This document shows positions 1 to 11,267 of a stretch of DNA of 64,000 bases, in pieces. Made by a program: the position numbers and the translations under genes. The notes under the pieces are model-generated. The model ran no database searches and was not told where the DNA came from. It saw only the letters and a program-made list of their open reading frames with translations. The DNA lies in assembly GCA_035236585.1 (NCBI GenBank), contig CP141134.1:24544414-24608413 (forward strand). The letters are read 5' to 3'. The stretch comes from Warburgia ugandensis. Lineage: Eukaryota > Streptophyta > Magnoliopsida > Canellales > Canellaceae. Numbering within the stretch: the stretch's first letter is position 1; each line of letters opens with the position of its first letter.

Positions 1-2156
1 GCTCAATAAAGTAATAGTGTCGGAACCAAAGTATTTCTATTGATTTAGCAAGGTATTATTTTATTAGAAACTTATTATTACATGGTTCTAATTTTACAGT
101 ACCTTTTCTGCTATGTTTTTATAGTCTTCTGCCCGCTGATTAAAATATTTTGGAGAAATATATCTTTTAGTTATTGAGAGTAATATATCATGGCTGCCAA
201 ATTGCACAGCATTTATCGTATTAGTTTAAGATGAATATGAATTCTTCAAGTTCTAATACTTGTTAGTGTAGTAACCTGCATTTATTTTAGTTACATGGAA
301 TCATGGACCTTTTGCCTTTATGCTGTATGTGAGCTAACATGTTTCATTCCATTTTATTATTTTGGTTTGGTAACACATTTTCCATTTGATCTTGTTTATG
401 GTATTTAACAGGCTTAGATGGATCAAGATTTTCGTATGGGATAGAAAGAGAAAGCTCGATTTTGTTACAATCCATGACAGCTGAAAAAAGAGAGAGAATT
501 TACTTTTATTTTTATTTTCAATGTTTGGTCTTATTCTATTGTCTGAAGTTTATCCAGCCGAAGTTGGACATTCTGTATTATCTGACCCGCTGTGCGCGTT
601 ATATGGGGCCTGTGGGTGGGGCCAGAGGTCTTGCCCTGCCCTTGTTAATTTCTTCTTTCGTTATAGAGGTATGAAATATTAGAACGTAAAACCTGAACAT
701 CTCAAAATCTCCTAAAGTTTAATGCTGAAAAGGAATGGTCCAATGTTGTTGTGCATATCATGCCGGCCCTGTATTTCATCGATTAAGATGCCGATCAATA
801 ACTCCCTTAAGATCACACGCTCATGTCTAAGCAATATCAAATTAGGCCTCTAGAATCGTCGCATCTAATCAGTAAGCCCACTGGTCCCTTTCCTGCGGCA
901 GCTTTTAGAGTTAGTAGTGTCTCAGAAGAAGTTTCTTTTTGGAGGTGGAATTTAAGACTCCAGTTTTTAACATATGATTTTAACATTCCAAAGTAAAGAG
1001 AGAGGGTTTCCAGTCAATTTGGATATGTGAAATACCTCTTTGTTTAAAGGTCTATATATCCTCTTTTTGGAGGCAGAACTTTAGACTTTTCTTGTAGAGG
1101 CTTTAGTATTTTTGGCACCTTTTGGCAAAGCGAAAGGCTTTCGTCCAAATGAAAAGAGAAGACAAGGAGGCAAAATGAGTGAAGGAGAGGAGAAACTAGA
1201 ATCCGCCCAACATGTAGAGTCCGCTGTAGGAAAGTTTGTCATGGACATTAAATACACATGCACGATCAAAACCCAATGCAGTGCGAACCAAGAAATAGAA
1301 AGTGAAACGAATATTCATTGGTGGTGAGGATTTTCATTTTCAAACGTAGTAAAAAACATTGCATGACAATGATGACGTACCTGAGCAATGATGTTCTATC
1401 CTTAAATGCATGCCACTGTTGTTGATCTATGCGTGGTCCTCAGGCATTATGTTTCCATGCATGGGACCATCCATCCACCCATGTATGTAAGTGTCCACAT
1501 AGAACCATGTACGTGGACGTCAGTCTGGTGCTTTCTAGTAAACTCTAGTCTGCTGCTGGCCCACAATTTCTGCAAGGGTTCGCCACTGGGCTTGCACTCG
1601 TTCATTGTTCTTCGTGCACCTCTTTCTTCTCATGGATTCCCAAGTGTCTGCCCGTGCTCTTTGAGACGAAAGTGCCCTTCAACGAGTTGTCAGAAATGTT
1701 ACTGTGAAAAAACAGACGAGCACTTTATGTAGTGTTAACACAGAGAAATATACATTTTACCGGAGCTACCATAGACCATTGAAAAGAATAACAAAGAGAC
1801 AGACACGAAGGTCCAATTCCATGTGTTTACTTCCCTGTGGAAAAATCACTATGGTCCACAGTGTCCAGCCATGGCCCAGAATCCTTATATATAGGTTAGA
1901 AGATCTAGGCAGGATTCTCTCAGCTTCAAAGTAGAGCCAAATTGAATAAAGTACAATCTAGTTCTAAACTGGTATATGCTTATCAAATGGCAGACAGTGT
2001 TTTGCATTTTGTTGGACAGCCAGTTCTATTATTTTGCACTGTCACCATTCAATAGGAAAAAAAAGTTGCCGTCGATGCATTTCAATTCAAAGCCAAAATA
2101 GGCTTGGCACAGTTGTTTTGGTTAGATGATTTTATTATTATTTTCTCTCATGTAAG
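1..2156. other. Unrecognised AT-rich sequence, no gene supported
   Basis: Open frames here reach about 108 codons, but none shows a recognisable domain, a protein-like composition or a conserved neighbour. A pyrimidine-rich stretch ending in AG at 410-411 could be a splice acceptor, yet the following sequence does not keep a convincing exon, so I do not call one. A roughly 25-bp imperfect direct repeat occurs at 935-959 and 1063-1087. This could be intron or flank of a gene lying outside the window, or old decayed repeats. Confidence 0.5.
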
Positions 2157-2222
2157 TGAATTCGGACCCACGACCTTTGGCCGTTAGAGAAGGCACTTAA
2201 CCAACCACCCTAGGTGCTCTAA
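2157..2222 (-). mobile_element. tRNA-derived SINE head (pol III A and B boxes)
   Basis: Read on the minus strand, the segment has a tRNA-like promoter layout. An A-box-like TGGTTGGTTAAGTGC lies at 2193-2207, and about 35 bases later comes a B-box-like GGGTCCGAATTC at 2158-2169. That spacing and the GTGGGTCCGAA T-arm context are typical of the 5' head of plant tRNA-derived SINEs. Downstream on the minus strand the sequence passes quickly into an AT-rich body with AATAATAATAAAA, which could be a short tail. The B box differs from the consensus GGTTCGANTCC at about two sites, so it is probably inactive. Target duplications were not found. It could instead be a degraded tRNA pseudogene, but the head-plus-tail arrangement favours a SINE. 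Confidence 0.55.
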
Positions 2223-2909
2223 TTCATGATTGTAAAAGAAAAAGTGTTCTAATTCATTGGTGAAATCATTTTCATGGTTAGGAAATCTATTTTCTTTTGG
2301 ATGTTCTATTACGTCAAGCAAAAATATAGCTAATAAGTTGGCTTTTCTATGTGTTTAGACTAAGTTGGTAAATCAAATGTAAGTCCATGGGATATTTTCT
2401 AGTGGAAAAAGGGGTCCATGTGTATGTAAATACTATAAGAAGATGCTGACAAAGGATTTCTGTTCCAAGGACATTGCTATATGCCGGAATAGTAGTTTGG
2501 TGTAGGGAGTATTAGTGACATGAAAATGACGGTTTTGGGGGTTGGGGGATATCCCGAGACCAGCACGCATACCGGGGATAAAAGTACTCCACGATTGCCC
2601 ATTTGAAAATCAAACGGCAAAGCAATCTCTTTTCCTTTGGTTTAATTTAGATTGATGGTGGGGTTGGACTTGTGGAGTCCAAGACCCAAATCTAGTCTCT
2701 GACTGACACTACAAAGCAAATGAAATTGCATGAGAGAGAGAGAGAGAGTAAATATTAAAATGAATGGGATAAGCATTTAATGGACAGAGCCAACACCATC
2801 AAACTCTCCGTATATCATTTGACTATTCTTTCTCGGAGTTTGCCAACATCACGCTTTCCTACACTCTCATTACTAAGGGTAATAAGAGAAGGAAAACAAG
2901 AAAAACAAC
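2223..2909. other. Unrecognised spacer
   Basis: No coding region, RNA gene or recognisable repeat was seen apart from the short GA tract annotated separately. Confidence 0.5.
2732..2748. repeat. (GA)n microsatellite
   Basis: An uninterrupted run of GA dinucleotides, about eight and a half units, in non-coding DNA. Confidence 0.95.
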
Positions 2910-2930
2910 TACTCCCTCCGTCTAAATACA
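2910..2930. mobile_element. Stowaway-like MITE terminus (single end)
   Basis: The sequence TACTCCCTCCGTCTAAATA matches the well-known terminal inverted repeat of Stowaway MITEs (Tc1/mariner type), which begins with the TA target followed by CTCCCTCCGT. No matching inverted end (ACGGAGGGAGTA) was found in the following kilobase, so this would be a truncated element or a one-ended relic. The motif is short and chance identity cannot be excluded. Confidence 0.45.
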
Positions 2931-3809
2931 TGCCTTTTGTCTCCCTTGCTGAAACTTTCTCTGTTCCACCCACCCAATTCAGAACTCAGTAACTGCACCT
3001 CATTAATTCCTCCTTGGGTATTATTACTTTTTGTTGGAAACTAACCCAAGGGAACCTTTCTATTCTATTATTTCAGGGTATAGGTACTTAGTTGTTCATC
3101 TTTGGTTGATCTTATGGTGAGGCCCATTCTTTTACCTAATGGGACCCATGTTGGTTGATCTTGATTGTTCATCTTGTTTCTCCTTCGCTGGGCATCTAGT
3201 AGCCAATAGTTACGGAAAATTCTAACATCCAACAAATTCGATATTGGGATACCAGATATAATGCGGAGGAATAAGATAGATGTCTACATCGCCCTAGATC
3301 AATCATATCTGAGGCACTTATGAAGTCGTGCCTACTCGAGAATTCCAGGATCTTCATCAACTCTTTCATTGGTCCGGATAGAGAGGATGACAAAAGACAA
3401 TCCTAACTGTTCAATTGATGGCTAGAAATGACCGGGTAAATATTAAAAGTCGTTAATTTTCACTATCCAGTAGTTAAACTAATGTTAGGGATCATTGCCT
3501 TAAGAGAATTTTCTATTTGCATATCATATATAGTTGGTTACTTGTGTCAAATGGTTGTGCCTACATGTGACCCGTGAGCTTGGCCGGTAAGGGCACCCGA
3601 GGCGGCTGAGGAGCCAAGATGCTTTCCTCGACTGGAATAGAGACCTCTTGAGGAATAGAAGACACCGTGAATGATGCCTTTACCCTGACTTATGCTAGTT
3701 TTTCTTAGTCAACAGATGGCTAAGTTTGAATCTTTTCCAATGCTTCTCATAGGACTAAGGAAGCAACTAGTGTATTCTCAAGGTTTTTGACATGGACAAA
3801 TGACCATCT
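2931..3809. other. Unrecognised spacer, GC-richer segment at 3568-3680
   Basis: No gene seen. The stretch at about 3568-3680 is clearly GC-richer than its surroundings and directly precedes the rRNA-like fragment. It may belong to the same transferred organelle DNA, but I could not recognise it. Confidence 0.4.
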
Positions 3810-3965
3810 GAGGCTAATCCACCACCGTTCACGAGTAGAATCTTAGCTTGAGCCTACCTTCACACATCTCCGTTACTCTTTAGGAGGCATCTGCCCCAGA
3901 TAAACTACCCACCTCGTAGTATCCCACCTCGTGAATGATCGGTGCACCGGTTAGGCATAGTCCCA
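3810..3965 (-). pseudogene. Large-subunit rRNA fragment (23S/26S domain V, organelle or bacterial type)
   Basis: On the minus strand, 3845-3913 follows the bacterial-type 23S rRNA domain V. It shows GGTGGGTAGTTT, then CTGGGGC, then CCTCCTAAAGAGTAACGGAG (complement of 3868-3887), then GAAGGT, in the right order and spacing. The 20-base block is a hallmark of 23S-type LSU rRNA; the cytosolic 25S/28S gene reads differently there. Similarity fades on both sides and the rest of the gene is absent. This is therefore a nuclear copy of part of an LSU rRNA, most simply a mitochondrial or plastid transfer (NUMT or NUPT). The sequence on either side of the invariant block did not let me decide between mitochondrial and plastid origin. 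It cannot make functional rRNA. Confidence 0.75.
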
Positions 3966-6900
3966 AAGTCGGATGAGACAGAAAAAAAAAGGTCGATAAA
4001 ATTTGGGGTATACGACAAGTTATTATTATTATTTTAATATTGGCAAAGAAAAAGGAAATTTCAAAAAAGTAACGTCAAAAGTAAAAGTTTTTAAATGATA
4101 ACAAATTTAAAAAAGTAAATATAGAACATACTTAGCAACTTCTTAATTAGAAAGAAATACTATTATAGACGAAATGACAAAGTTCAAAGCAAAAGAAAGT
4201 AGAAGGAAAAATAAGTAGAAAATTTTAAAATATAAACTATAAATATAAAGCTGATGACTGGAATTGCAGAGATAGGAGAGTTGAAGCTTATGGCTGGATT
4301 ATTAAAGAAAAGTTTAAAAATAAAAAGCTGAAGATAAAAATTTGTAAATGAAATAATTATAAAAGCATGCATTGTAAAAAGAAAAAGAAACTTAAAAATA
4401 GAAAGTTCAAACATATATAGCAAAAAAAGAAAAAGTTATAAAATTCAGTATTTTGCAACAAAGATGGGTTTAAATAAAAATAATAAAAATTTAAAAGATA
4501 TATTTTATTAAAAAAGATGGATCATTTTAGAGTATGATAAGGCTCATGAAAAATATGGTATTTTTTAACAAAAAAGAAAAAAAAGTATTTTGTTACTATG
4601 ATTTATATACAAAGTAGGACCAAAATTTGAAGATTCTAATCAACCTTGCATGCAACGGGTCGCCAAACTTGAACATTAAACTTTAGGAAAGATATTACGA
4701 CAAGTATGGTATGAAACTCATAACTGTTCTTTAGCGTTGAAACAACTAATCTTGGAAAAATTTATCCATGGATAGGTATCTCAACTCTTGCCATAACACA
4801 GGTAAAATTATTCGAAATTAAGGAGGAGCTAAAATTATACTGCCGGGTTTTTGTCCTCAAATAACTTTATCTTTGTTTCAAGGCAACGACTAGCAAAGAT
4901 ATGCCCCACTGTTTCTTATACTGCCGTTGGCAGCTACACAAACATGGAGAAAATTATTTAGATGAAACAGCCTGAAGTACTGTGAACTGGATGTTCTTAA
5001 ATACCTTTGTCCGTGTCTTGAGCTGCCGATAGCTAGGATAAAATTACCCAAACGGAGTGTGGAGGCCACCCTCTTCAGAAAAAAAGGAAAAATAGAGAGA
5101 AAAGAAAAGCAAGGATAAGTGACTATAAGGAATGCTAAACCAGAGCACTGCATGAAGGATGTAGAGTCAAAGCACCATACTTATTGGATGTTTGATTCCA
5201 CTTTTGGATGTTCCGGCCATTGTGGATATCTCACAAATTTAAAAATCACCATGACTGGATGATTCTTGACCTGTTTTCTGTGATCAAATGTACATTTTTA
5301 TATGCTAGAATCATTCAATTCACTGGTTCTTTAACCTAGTAGATATGCAAAGCCGGACATCAGATGAATGGCTTGGACCATCCAAATTAATGGGCCTCTT
5401 CACAAAAAAAGTGGGGGCTTTTATTGGGTTCTTATGCAGAGGATGTGTATATTTTCACTTGAAAAACTTTAGCGGGTTAAAGTACTAAGTGTGAGTCATT
5501 ATTTTGGTGGTCACAACCATTTATCAGGCGGGTGTATTATTCAGGAGAGATATAAAAGCTAACCACCTATTGATTAATAACTCTTGATATTTTGTGCTCT
5601 TGATAATGAATGTAAACTGTTGCTTTTTGTCAGACATTTTGAAGGCCAGAAATAAAAGGCTTTCATTATCAGATTGAATGCAATTTTCTGTAAATGACTT
5701 GTCCATAGAGTAGTCTACAAGGTTGATGGTTAAGAATACTAGGTAAAGTGAGCCGGACTCGTATTATTTTTATAAAAAAAAATGTTGAACACACCGTTAA
5801 ACACCTAGTTATGTTTTCCAAGTGAAAATATGATCATCCCCCAAATAGGAACCTTCTCTTTATTACCTTGTGCAATGGGCCCAAGGAGCCCTTGCGCGAA
5901 ATTAAGATGCAGCTAATAAATAGGTGGTATCAGATGTTTGGTAACCCAAATCATCCAAAACAATTTGCATGAGGGAACATGACAAGGATCTTCGATATGA
6001 AAGTTGATGATTGGCATGCACCTAGTAGGACCCCTCTTAAATGCCGTAGGAGGTGATACAGGCGTAGTTATAGTTCAAACTCCTTGTTTAATGAGAGAGA
6101 ATGCAAGCGACATATTTACTATACGTGGAATGCAGCAGCACACTGTTGTAAGGAATAAATTTTCCCGCCCACCATTATTTTGGTAGGTGTCTCTTTTTAC
6201 AAGTAAAGATGAGTAGAAAGGTTGAATATGCAAATTTACTTTGACACACACCCTTTATTTCAGCTATTTCCTGCCTCTATAGTATACGTCGGTTTGTACG
6301 TGACCATCATGGTTTTTTACTGTTTGGGAAATTTTGCCAAAGTCTCTACCGGACAAGGTGTTAGCGTATTAGTCATTAAATGTTAGTTAATGCTAGTAAG
6401 AGTATGTTAAAGATTTTTTATGCGAAGAAATCCTTACAATCAGAATCAGTCTAGTGTCTTCTCTTTATACTACTTAAATGATCAATTTACCCACACCCTA
6501 TATCCAAGGGGCCAACCTTTTGGTAATATGAACTGCTTATCTTATTGCTCATGCCATTGATGAGCCATGTCTGAAAGAGCACATACTTCTAATGATTCTA
6601 CCAGTCTTTTATCTTATGCATTATGAGTTTTATAATTGATGGTATGCAAAATAGCTCAGAAAAACCAATGGTACTTTGGATCATCCAAATGTGACAACTG
6701 AAAGTGTGTAATAAAGTTAAAATAGCCCAACTACACAAGGATGGTTAATACGAATGGGTAAGACCATTATAGAAAAGGGCCACTTGTGATTTTACAACAA
6801 ATCCCAAGTGAGTGTGTGGCATTAGTACCTGTAGGGGCATGTGTAAATATCATTTCTTTTGAAAATATAAAAATGCAGATCCAATCTTCAAATTGCTCCA

Positions 6901-7112
6901 AGAGGCTATGTGGGATCTATTAAGTATCTTATGAGTGTAAATTGGCCTTTTAAATAATATAAAGAACCAGCAGCAGATGAGATGAGATATAAATGTAAGG
7001 ACTTCTTGGAAAAAAATTCTGTAAAATCATACTTATTATTCATTAATTGATATTTGACTAATAAGCAAGTGATTAAGAAGGCTAATGGAATAAGTGCAAT
7101 ACTTCTTATGAT
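3966..7112. other. Unrecognised AT-rich region
   Basis: No gene was recognised on either strand. The part at about 4020-4620 is extremely AT-rich with long A-runs on the plus strand. Open frames of 60 to 90 codons occur (for example minus 4890-5153) but lack any domain I can name, and they look like chance frames in low-complexity DNA. Confidence 0.5.
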
Positions 7113-7170
7113 TGGGACTTTGTGGAAAGAATTCTCCCCCCAAAATCTATCTACTCTCTCTCTCTCTAGC

Positions 7171-7268
<98 letters not shown>

Positions 7269-7514
7269 GCTAGGGTTCCTGTTAGTGAAAGTGAGAGAGA
7301 TTGAGACATAGGGAAGCAAATGAGGGTTGAGGGAGGCCTTTAGCCTCCTCCTCTTATTGTAATATGATCAGATAGTGAATTCTCCTCTCCCATGGATGTA
7401 GGCATGGTAGCCAAACTACATAAATCCTTATCTTTGATTGCTTGTGTATGCTTATCTCTTACAGATCTATGATCCTGATTGTTAGATATGTTGAATGGTA
7501 GATTTGGCACAACA
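7113..7514 (+). repeat. 5' LTR of the small element
   Basis: It corresponds block by block to 9028-9371, apart from the long AC microsatellite that replaces a short TATATATA in the right copy. The start is approximate; the end at CA (7513-7514) is fixed by the adjacent primer-binding site. Confidence 0.65.
7174..7262. repeat. (AC)n microsatellite inside the 5' LTR
   Basis: An 89-base uninterrupted AC run. At the same place the 3' LTR has only a short TA run (about 9076-9084), so the long tract arose after the element inserted or is a replacement by slippage. The long TH/CV open frames across it are artefacts. Confidence 0.97.
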
Positions 7515-7516
7515 AG

Positions 7517-7530
7517 TAGTATCAGAGCCA
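7517..7530 (+). promoter_or_regulatory. Primer-binding site (initiator tRNA-Met)
   Basis: TAGTATCAGAGCCA is one base from the plant retroelement consensus TGGTATCAGAGCC(A). It lies two bases downstream of the LTR terminus, as expected for minus-strand priming. Confidence 0.75.
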
Positions 7531-9010
7531 GTCATGTGCTGTCCTTTGGAAATATGAAGCTGCAGCCATAGATTTGAGGCTGAGAAACAAAGAGAGCTCC
7601 CCAATCTCGTTAGATCTAGCATTTGCTCAACGGAAGCATGCACAAAGGATTTCTTGTAGTCCCCTTTTAGTGTAAAGAGCCAGTTTTGTAGAAGAGAGAG
7701 AAGAAATAGTAGGTTGTTGGGCCATCTTATCACCTAAAGGATATAGGAATGGTCAAGGTAGAGAAAACTGCAAAAGAACTTCGAAAGGAAATTGAGGCAA
7801 GAAGATGGGAATCCTTGAAGAAGCCCATAATGTTTGATTTTTAGGTAAAAGAGATCATATCATAATCCTTGCCCATGGCTTTGGTAGTAGCCACTCCATG
7901 TGGGAGCACTCTTCCTGCAACTCCTAGGCGGTCTTGCTACTACACCCAATAGCAAGGTATAAGAGTGAAGGGAATCTAAGAAAGGATGAAGCAACTGAAA
8001 AAATGCCCAGATTTGAGATGGAAAAAGTAGGGAGAACTGATGTCGGACATAGTGGATTGTGATCCATCAATCTGTGGCGAAAAAAAGCCTGGCTGGATAG
8101 AGAGAAAGAAAGCTCATGGATAGTGACATGGTGTAGCAACGGAGATGCCAGACAAATTCACCAATCGCGCAATCTATCGATGGTAGATGATGGGAAGGAA
8201 GCATCCAAAAAAGGAAATCCTACTATTAAGGAAGGGAGGAGGAAAGAGAAATGAAAGGAAGGGAAAAAAGGAACAAAAAAAAAGGGAAAGAAAAAATTGA
8301 AGACAAAAAAGGAAGGAGGTTTTTAGCACCCCATAAATTGATATGGGCACCCCTGTGTGTTAAAAATTTTACACCCTTAATTTTGATAAGGACTCCCTCT
8401 AATGGATTAAAAATAGTACCCTTAAGAAATAATAATGGCACCCCATATTAAAAAAAAACAATATTGGCAAGTGGACTCAGTGACAGCTAGGAGTGGACTC
8501 AGTGACAGTTGGGAGTGGACTCAGTGACAGTTGGTGAGTGGACTCAGTGAACATTGTGAAAAGTGGACATAGTGACTACTACGAGTGGACTCGGTAACGA
8601 GATGACTCGAGAACAGTAGTATAATGACTCAATGAATAGTGGTGGGATGACTTAGTTAATAGTGGTGAGATAACTAGGTGAAAAAATTCACACATTACGA
8701 GTGAACTCAATGACCATTCCAAGTGATATTTGTTAACAGCTAATGAGGGTGACCGATGCGAGAGGTACTGACAAGCTTCTAGATGCTTATAGTATACTCA
8801 ATAACACATTAGCACTTTGACTCAGTAGAGAGTATTGAGTATTGAGCAGGGGAAGCAACGACCTTCTAGAGAAACTGCAAATATACACAAACAACTGATT
8901 AAGCCACTGAAAAGCCTAGACAGTTATTAAGGTGGAGCTGGATCAAAGCTATGCTTATAATTTGAGGGAGCTGAACCAAGCTGAAAGGATTTAGTGAATT
9001 CTCCTCCCAT
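7531..9010 (+). other. Non-coding interior of the small LTR element
   Basis: No gag, protease, RT or integrase similarity in any frame. It contains a purine-rich segment (about 8221-8330) and the 22-bp tandem array listed separately. The size and emptiness resemble LARD/TRIM-type derivatives. Confidence 0.6.
8470..8725 (+). repeat. Degenerate 22-bp tandem repeat array
   Basis: About eleven head-to-tail units start with AGTGGACTCAGTGACAGTTG. Unit starts at 8470, 8492, 8514, 8537, 8562 and 8584 give a spacing of 22 to 25 bases. The first four units are nearly identical. Later ones decay progressively (GATGACTCGAGAACAGTAGT, then AATGACTCAATGAATAGTGG) but keep the period. It lies inside the interior of the small LTR element. 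Confidence 0.85.
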
Positions 9011-9027
9011 GGGGATAGAAGGGAGAT
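9011..9027 (+). promoter_or_regulatory. Polypurine tract
   Basis: GGGGATAGAAGGGAGAT lies immediately before the TG that opens the 3' LTR. This is the place and composition expected for plus-strand priming. Confidence 0.6.
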
Positions 9028-9371
9028 TGTTGGGGTGGGCTTACATGTGATTTATACCCATGTGAGAAGAAATTCTATATATATGTAATGTTAGGGTTCC
9101 TATTAGTGTGAGTGAGAGAGATTGAGATGTAGAAAAGCAGATGAGGATTAAGGGAGGCTTTTAGCCTCCTCCTCCTCCTCTCATTGTAATATGAACAGAT
9201 AGTGGATTCCTCCTCTCTTGTGGATGTAGTCATGATAGCTAAATAATATAAATCATTATCTCTCATTGTACATTTATACTTATCTATTATAGATCTGTGA
9301 TTCTGACTGTCAAATATGCAAAATCGTGGTAGATCTAGTCAGATATGCCAAATCATGGTAGATCTAGCTCA
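9028..9371 (+). repeat. 3' LTR of the small element
   Basis: It begins TGTTGGGG and shares several blocks with 7263-7514. The end is uncertain because a roughly 30-bp motif (ATATGC..AAATC.TGGTAGATCTAG) is present twice, at about 9315-9340 and 9342-9370. Confidence 0.65.
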
Positions 9372-9402
9372 ATAAAAACTTTCTAGAGCTAGTTTAGCTA
9401 AG

Positions 9403-9427
9403 ATATATATATATATATATATATATA
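9403..9427. repeat. (AT)n microsatellite
   Basis: A 25-base AT run downstream of the 3' LTR. Confidence 0.95.
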
Positions 9428-11267
9428 AAGATTTCAGTATCACTTTCTTCTTAAAAGAAAATGAACATTAGAAACACCAAAAAATCCTCCAAATTGCATA
9501 GAGGTCTTCTTCTTTGCCCTAGGACTTTCTCCATTGGATATTTACAAAGTCTTCCTAGGTCAAATTTCCAAAGATTCTGAGCTTGGTCCATCTTTCCACA
9601 AAGTGCCATACTAAATGAGTGCCAATCATGGACTCCTAAAGCATATATTTCCCATATGGGGATGGTGAGACAGTTTAATTATGATCCATGGAGGCCTATC
9701 AATGCTTATAGGGCCTTTTGTAGAAGATGATGGAAGGTATGATTTTAATTTTACATTTTCAACTATTCTTATTGTTCCTACTTTATTGGCTAGGTGATTG
9801 TCATGGTTATAAGGTGGGTTTGAGGCTTTCTTGTGGGTTGATGAGGTTGTACAGAATAATAAGGTAAACAAAGAAGGTGGAGGAATAAGAAGGGGTGGAG
9901 TACCTACTAACACAATTATATATTGTTGAAAATGCAATTGAGAATGTAATCTCACCATTGGTGGGAGAAGGGAAGAAGTAACAGTTGATGGAGAGAGCTT
10001 GAACACTAAGTTGTTTAGCATCATCTTTTTTGTTACATGTTGTATTCTTGTATTAAAAATATAACAAATTAGTTTCCCTTTCAAAACTTGAATCTAATGG
10101 GCTTGTGAATGTGTCAAGTGAAATTATGTACTTGCCTCAATGCAATGGATGCACTTGCCCTTTTTAAGATTCTAATGAATGAATTCAACATTTTTTTTTT
10201 TTCTAATTTTATCCAAGAGAAATGAACCTCAACTGTGTTATAGAGACTCATCGTTGAGTAGATAGTTGTTCTCCAAAATGAGGTTCAAATACTAAAAAAT
10301 GAAGTAATTGATTCTTTGAGTATGTGTGGCTATTGTCACTGAGACTAATAAAGGGAAATGGGCCTCTTGTTTTGAGTCAGCTATTGACTTTGTTGAAAAG
10401 AGTGAATGTTCACTCTTTTTTATGTGGTTATAGCAGCCACCTAGAGAAAAGGCTCTAGAGCCTTGATATTTAGAGATAAACTTTGCAGCTTGGTTATGGA
10501 GTTAGGAGGTGTCAGGCACCCACCCCACTCGACCAATTTAAGTATCTACTACATGAGTTGCCTAGGATTTCTTGGGTCATAAAGATGGTTCTTTAACTAT
10601 CTTTGCATCTCATCCTAAAGGGAATATGGGAAATCATTCAATAACTATTTTAAAGAGTTATATTGAATTGATGAACCAATTAGAATGAAGAAATCTTTTA
10701 CTAGCTGAGAATTTCCTCCTATGACAATTGGACTATAATTGATGCAATTAATTTTAAAAATGGATGATGAGTTAACCTTTCAAGCTTTATGTTATAGGGA
10801 CCGTACTTATTATAACAATTGGGAGAACCCCTAACTAAGCTAAAATAGGCTCCTTAGAGAAGGAGGGACCTCAACTCCTCTCCTTCCTCTCTCCTCCCCT
10901 CTAAAGGATAATCTATACTATTATGATAAGAGCTTCTCTATGCTATTATACATTTAGTGGGGTTTCCTACATTTTGCAATATTTTTAAAATAAAACACTA
11001 AAAATAAAAGCAATTGCCTTCTCAAATTTGACTTGTTATTCTTATCTTCATCTGCATTTTCCCAATAAAATTAATTATACTATTTTTGCACATTTTTTTA
11101 TAATTGAATAGAACACATTTTTAGTAGAAAGAAGAAGAAGAGAGAATTTTAACAACACCAATCTCCTTTCTATAATGTTTTCAATTTTTTAGAAAAAGAA
11201 AGATGTTATGAATCCCTATTTTGATATTCAGTATAGCTTTTGGACAACTTGCTCTTTAAGGACTTCC
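9428..11267. other. Unrecognised sequence between two retroelements
   Basis: The longest open frame is 152 codons on the minus strand (9626-10084). It is rich in Ser, Pro, His and Lys, with no domain or motif I can name, and its neighbours give no support, so I do not call it a gene. A poly-T run of 13 lies at about 10190-10202. Confidence 0.45.

Larger units (their letters stand above)
7113..9371 (+). mobile_element. Small non-autonomous LTR retrotransposon (copia-like PBS)
   Basis: Two related copies of a 300-400 bp sequence flank a 1.5-kb interior without coding capacity. The left copy ends in AACA and is followed after two bases by TAGTATCAGAGCCA (7517-7530). This matches the initiator tRNA-Met primer-binding site TGGTATCAGAGCC with one change. 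The right copy begins TGTTGGGG after a purine-rich tract (9011-9027). The shared LTR blocks include GTAATG(C/T)TAGGGTTCCT, GTGAGAGAGATTGAGA and GCCTCCTCCTC. The interior has no gag or pol, so movement would have needed proteins supplied by another element. Its exact left boundary is unclear because the left LTR diverges upstream of the AC tract. Confidence 0.75.

Noticed and set aside
404..470. Possible splice acceptor and exon
   Set aside because: No coding similarity and no matching donor that would keep a frame; insufficient support.
935..1087. 25-bp imperfect direct repeat (935-959 and 1063-1087)
   Set aside because: Too short and isolated to define an element or target duplication.
6906..7319. 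137-codon minus frame with a long Cys-Val run (and a Thr-His frame on the plus strand)
   Set aside because: Produced by translating the AC microsatellite.
8325..8450. GCACCCCATA direct and partly inverted repeats
   Set aside because: Could suggest a small MITE, but no consistent terminal inverted repeat or target duplication was found.
9626..10084. 152-codon minus-strand open frame
   Set aside because: The longest frame in its area, but it has no recognisable domain or paralogue in the window, and the composition is like non-coding DNA.
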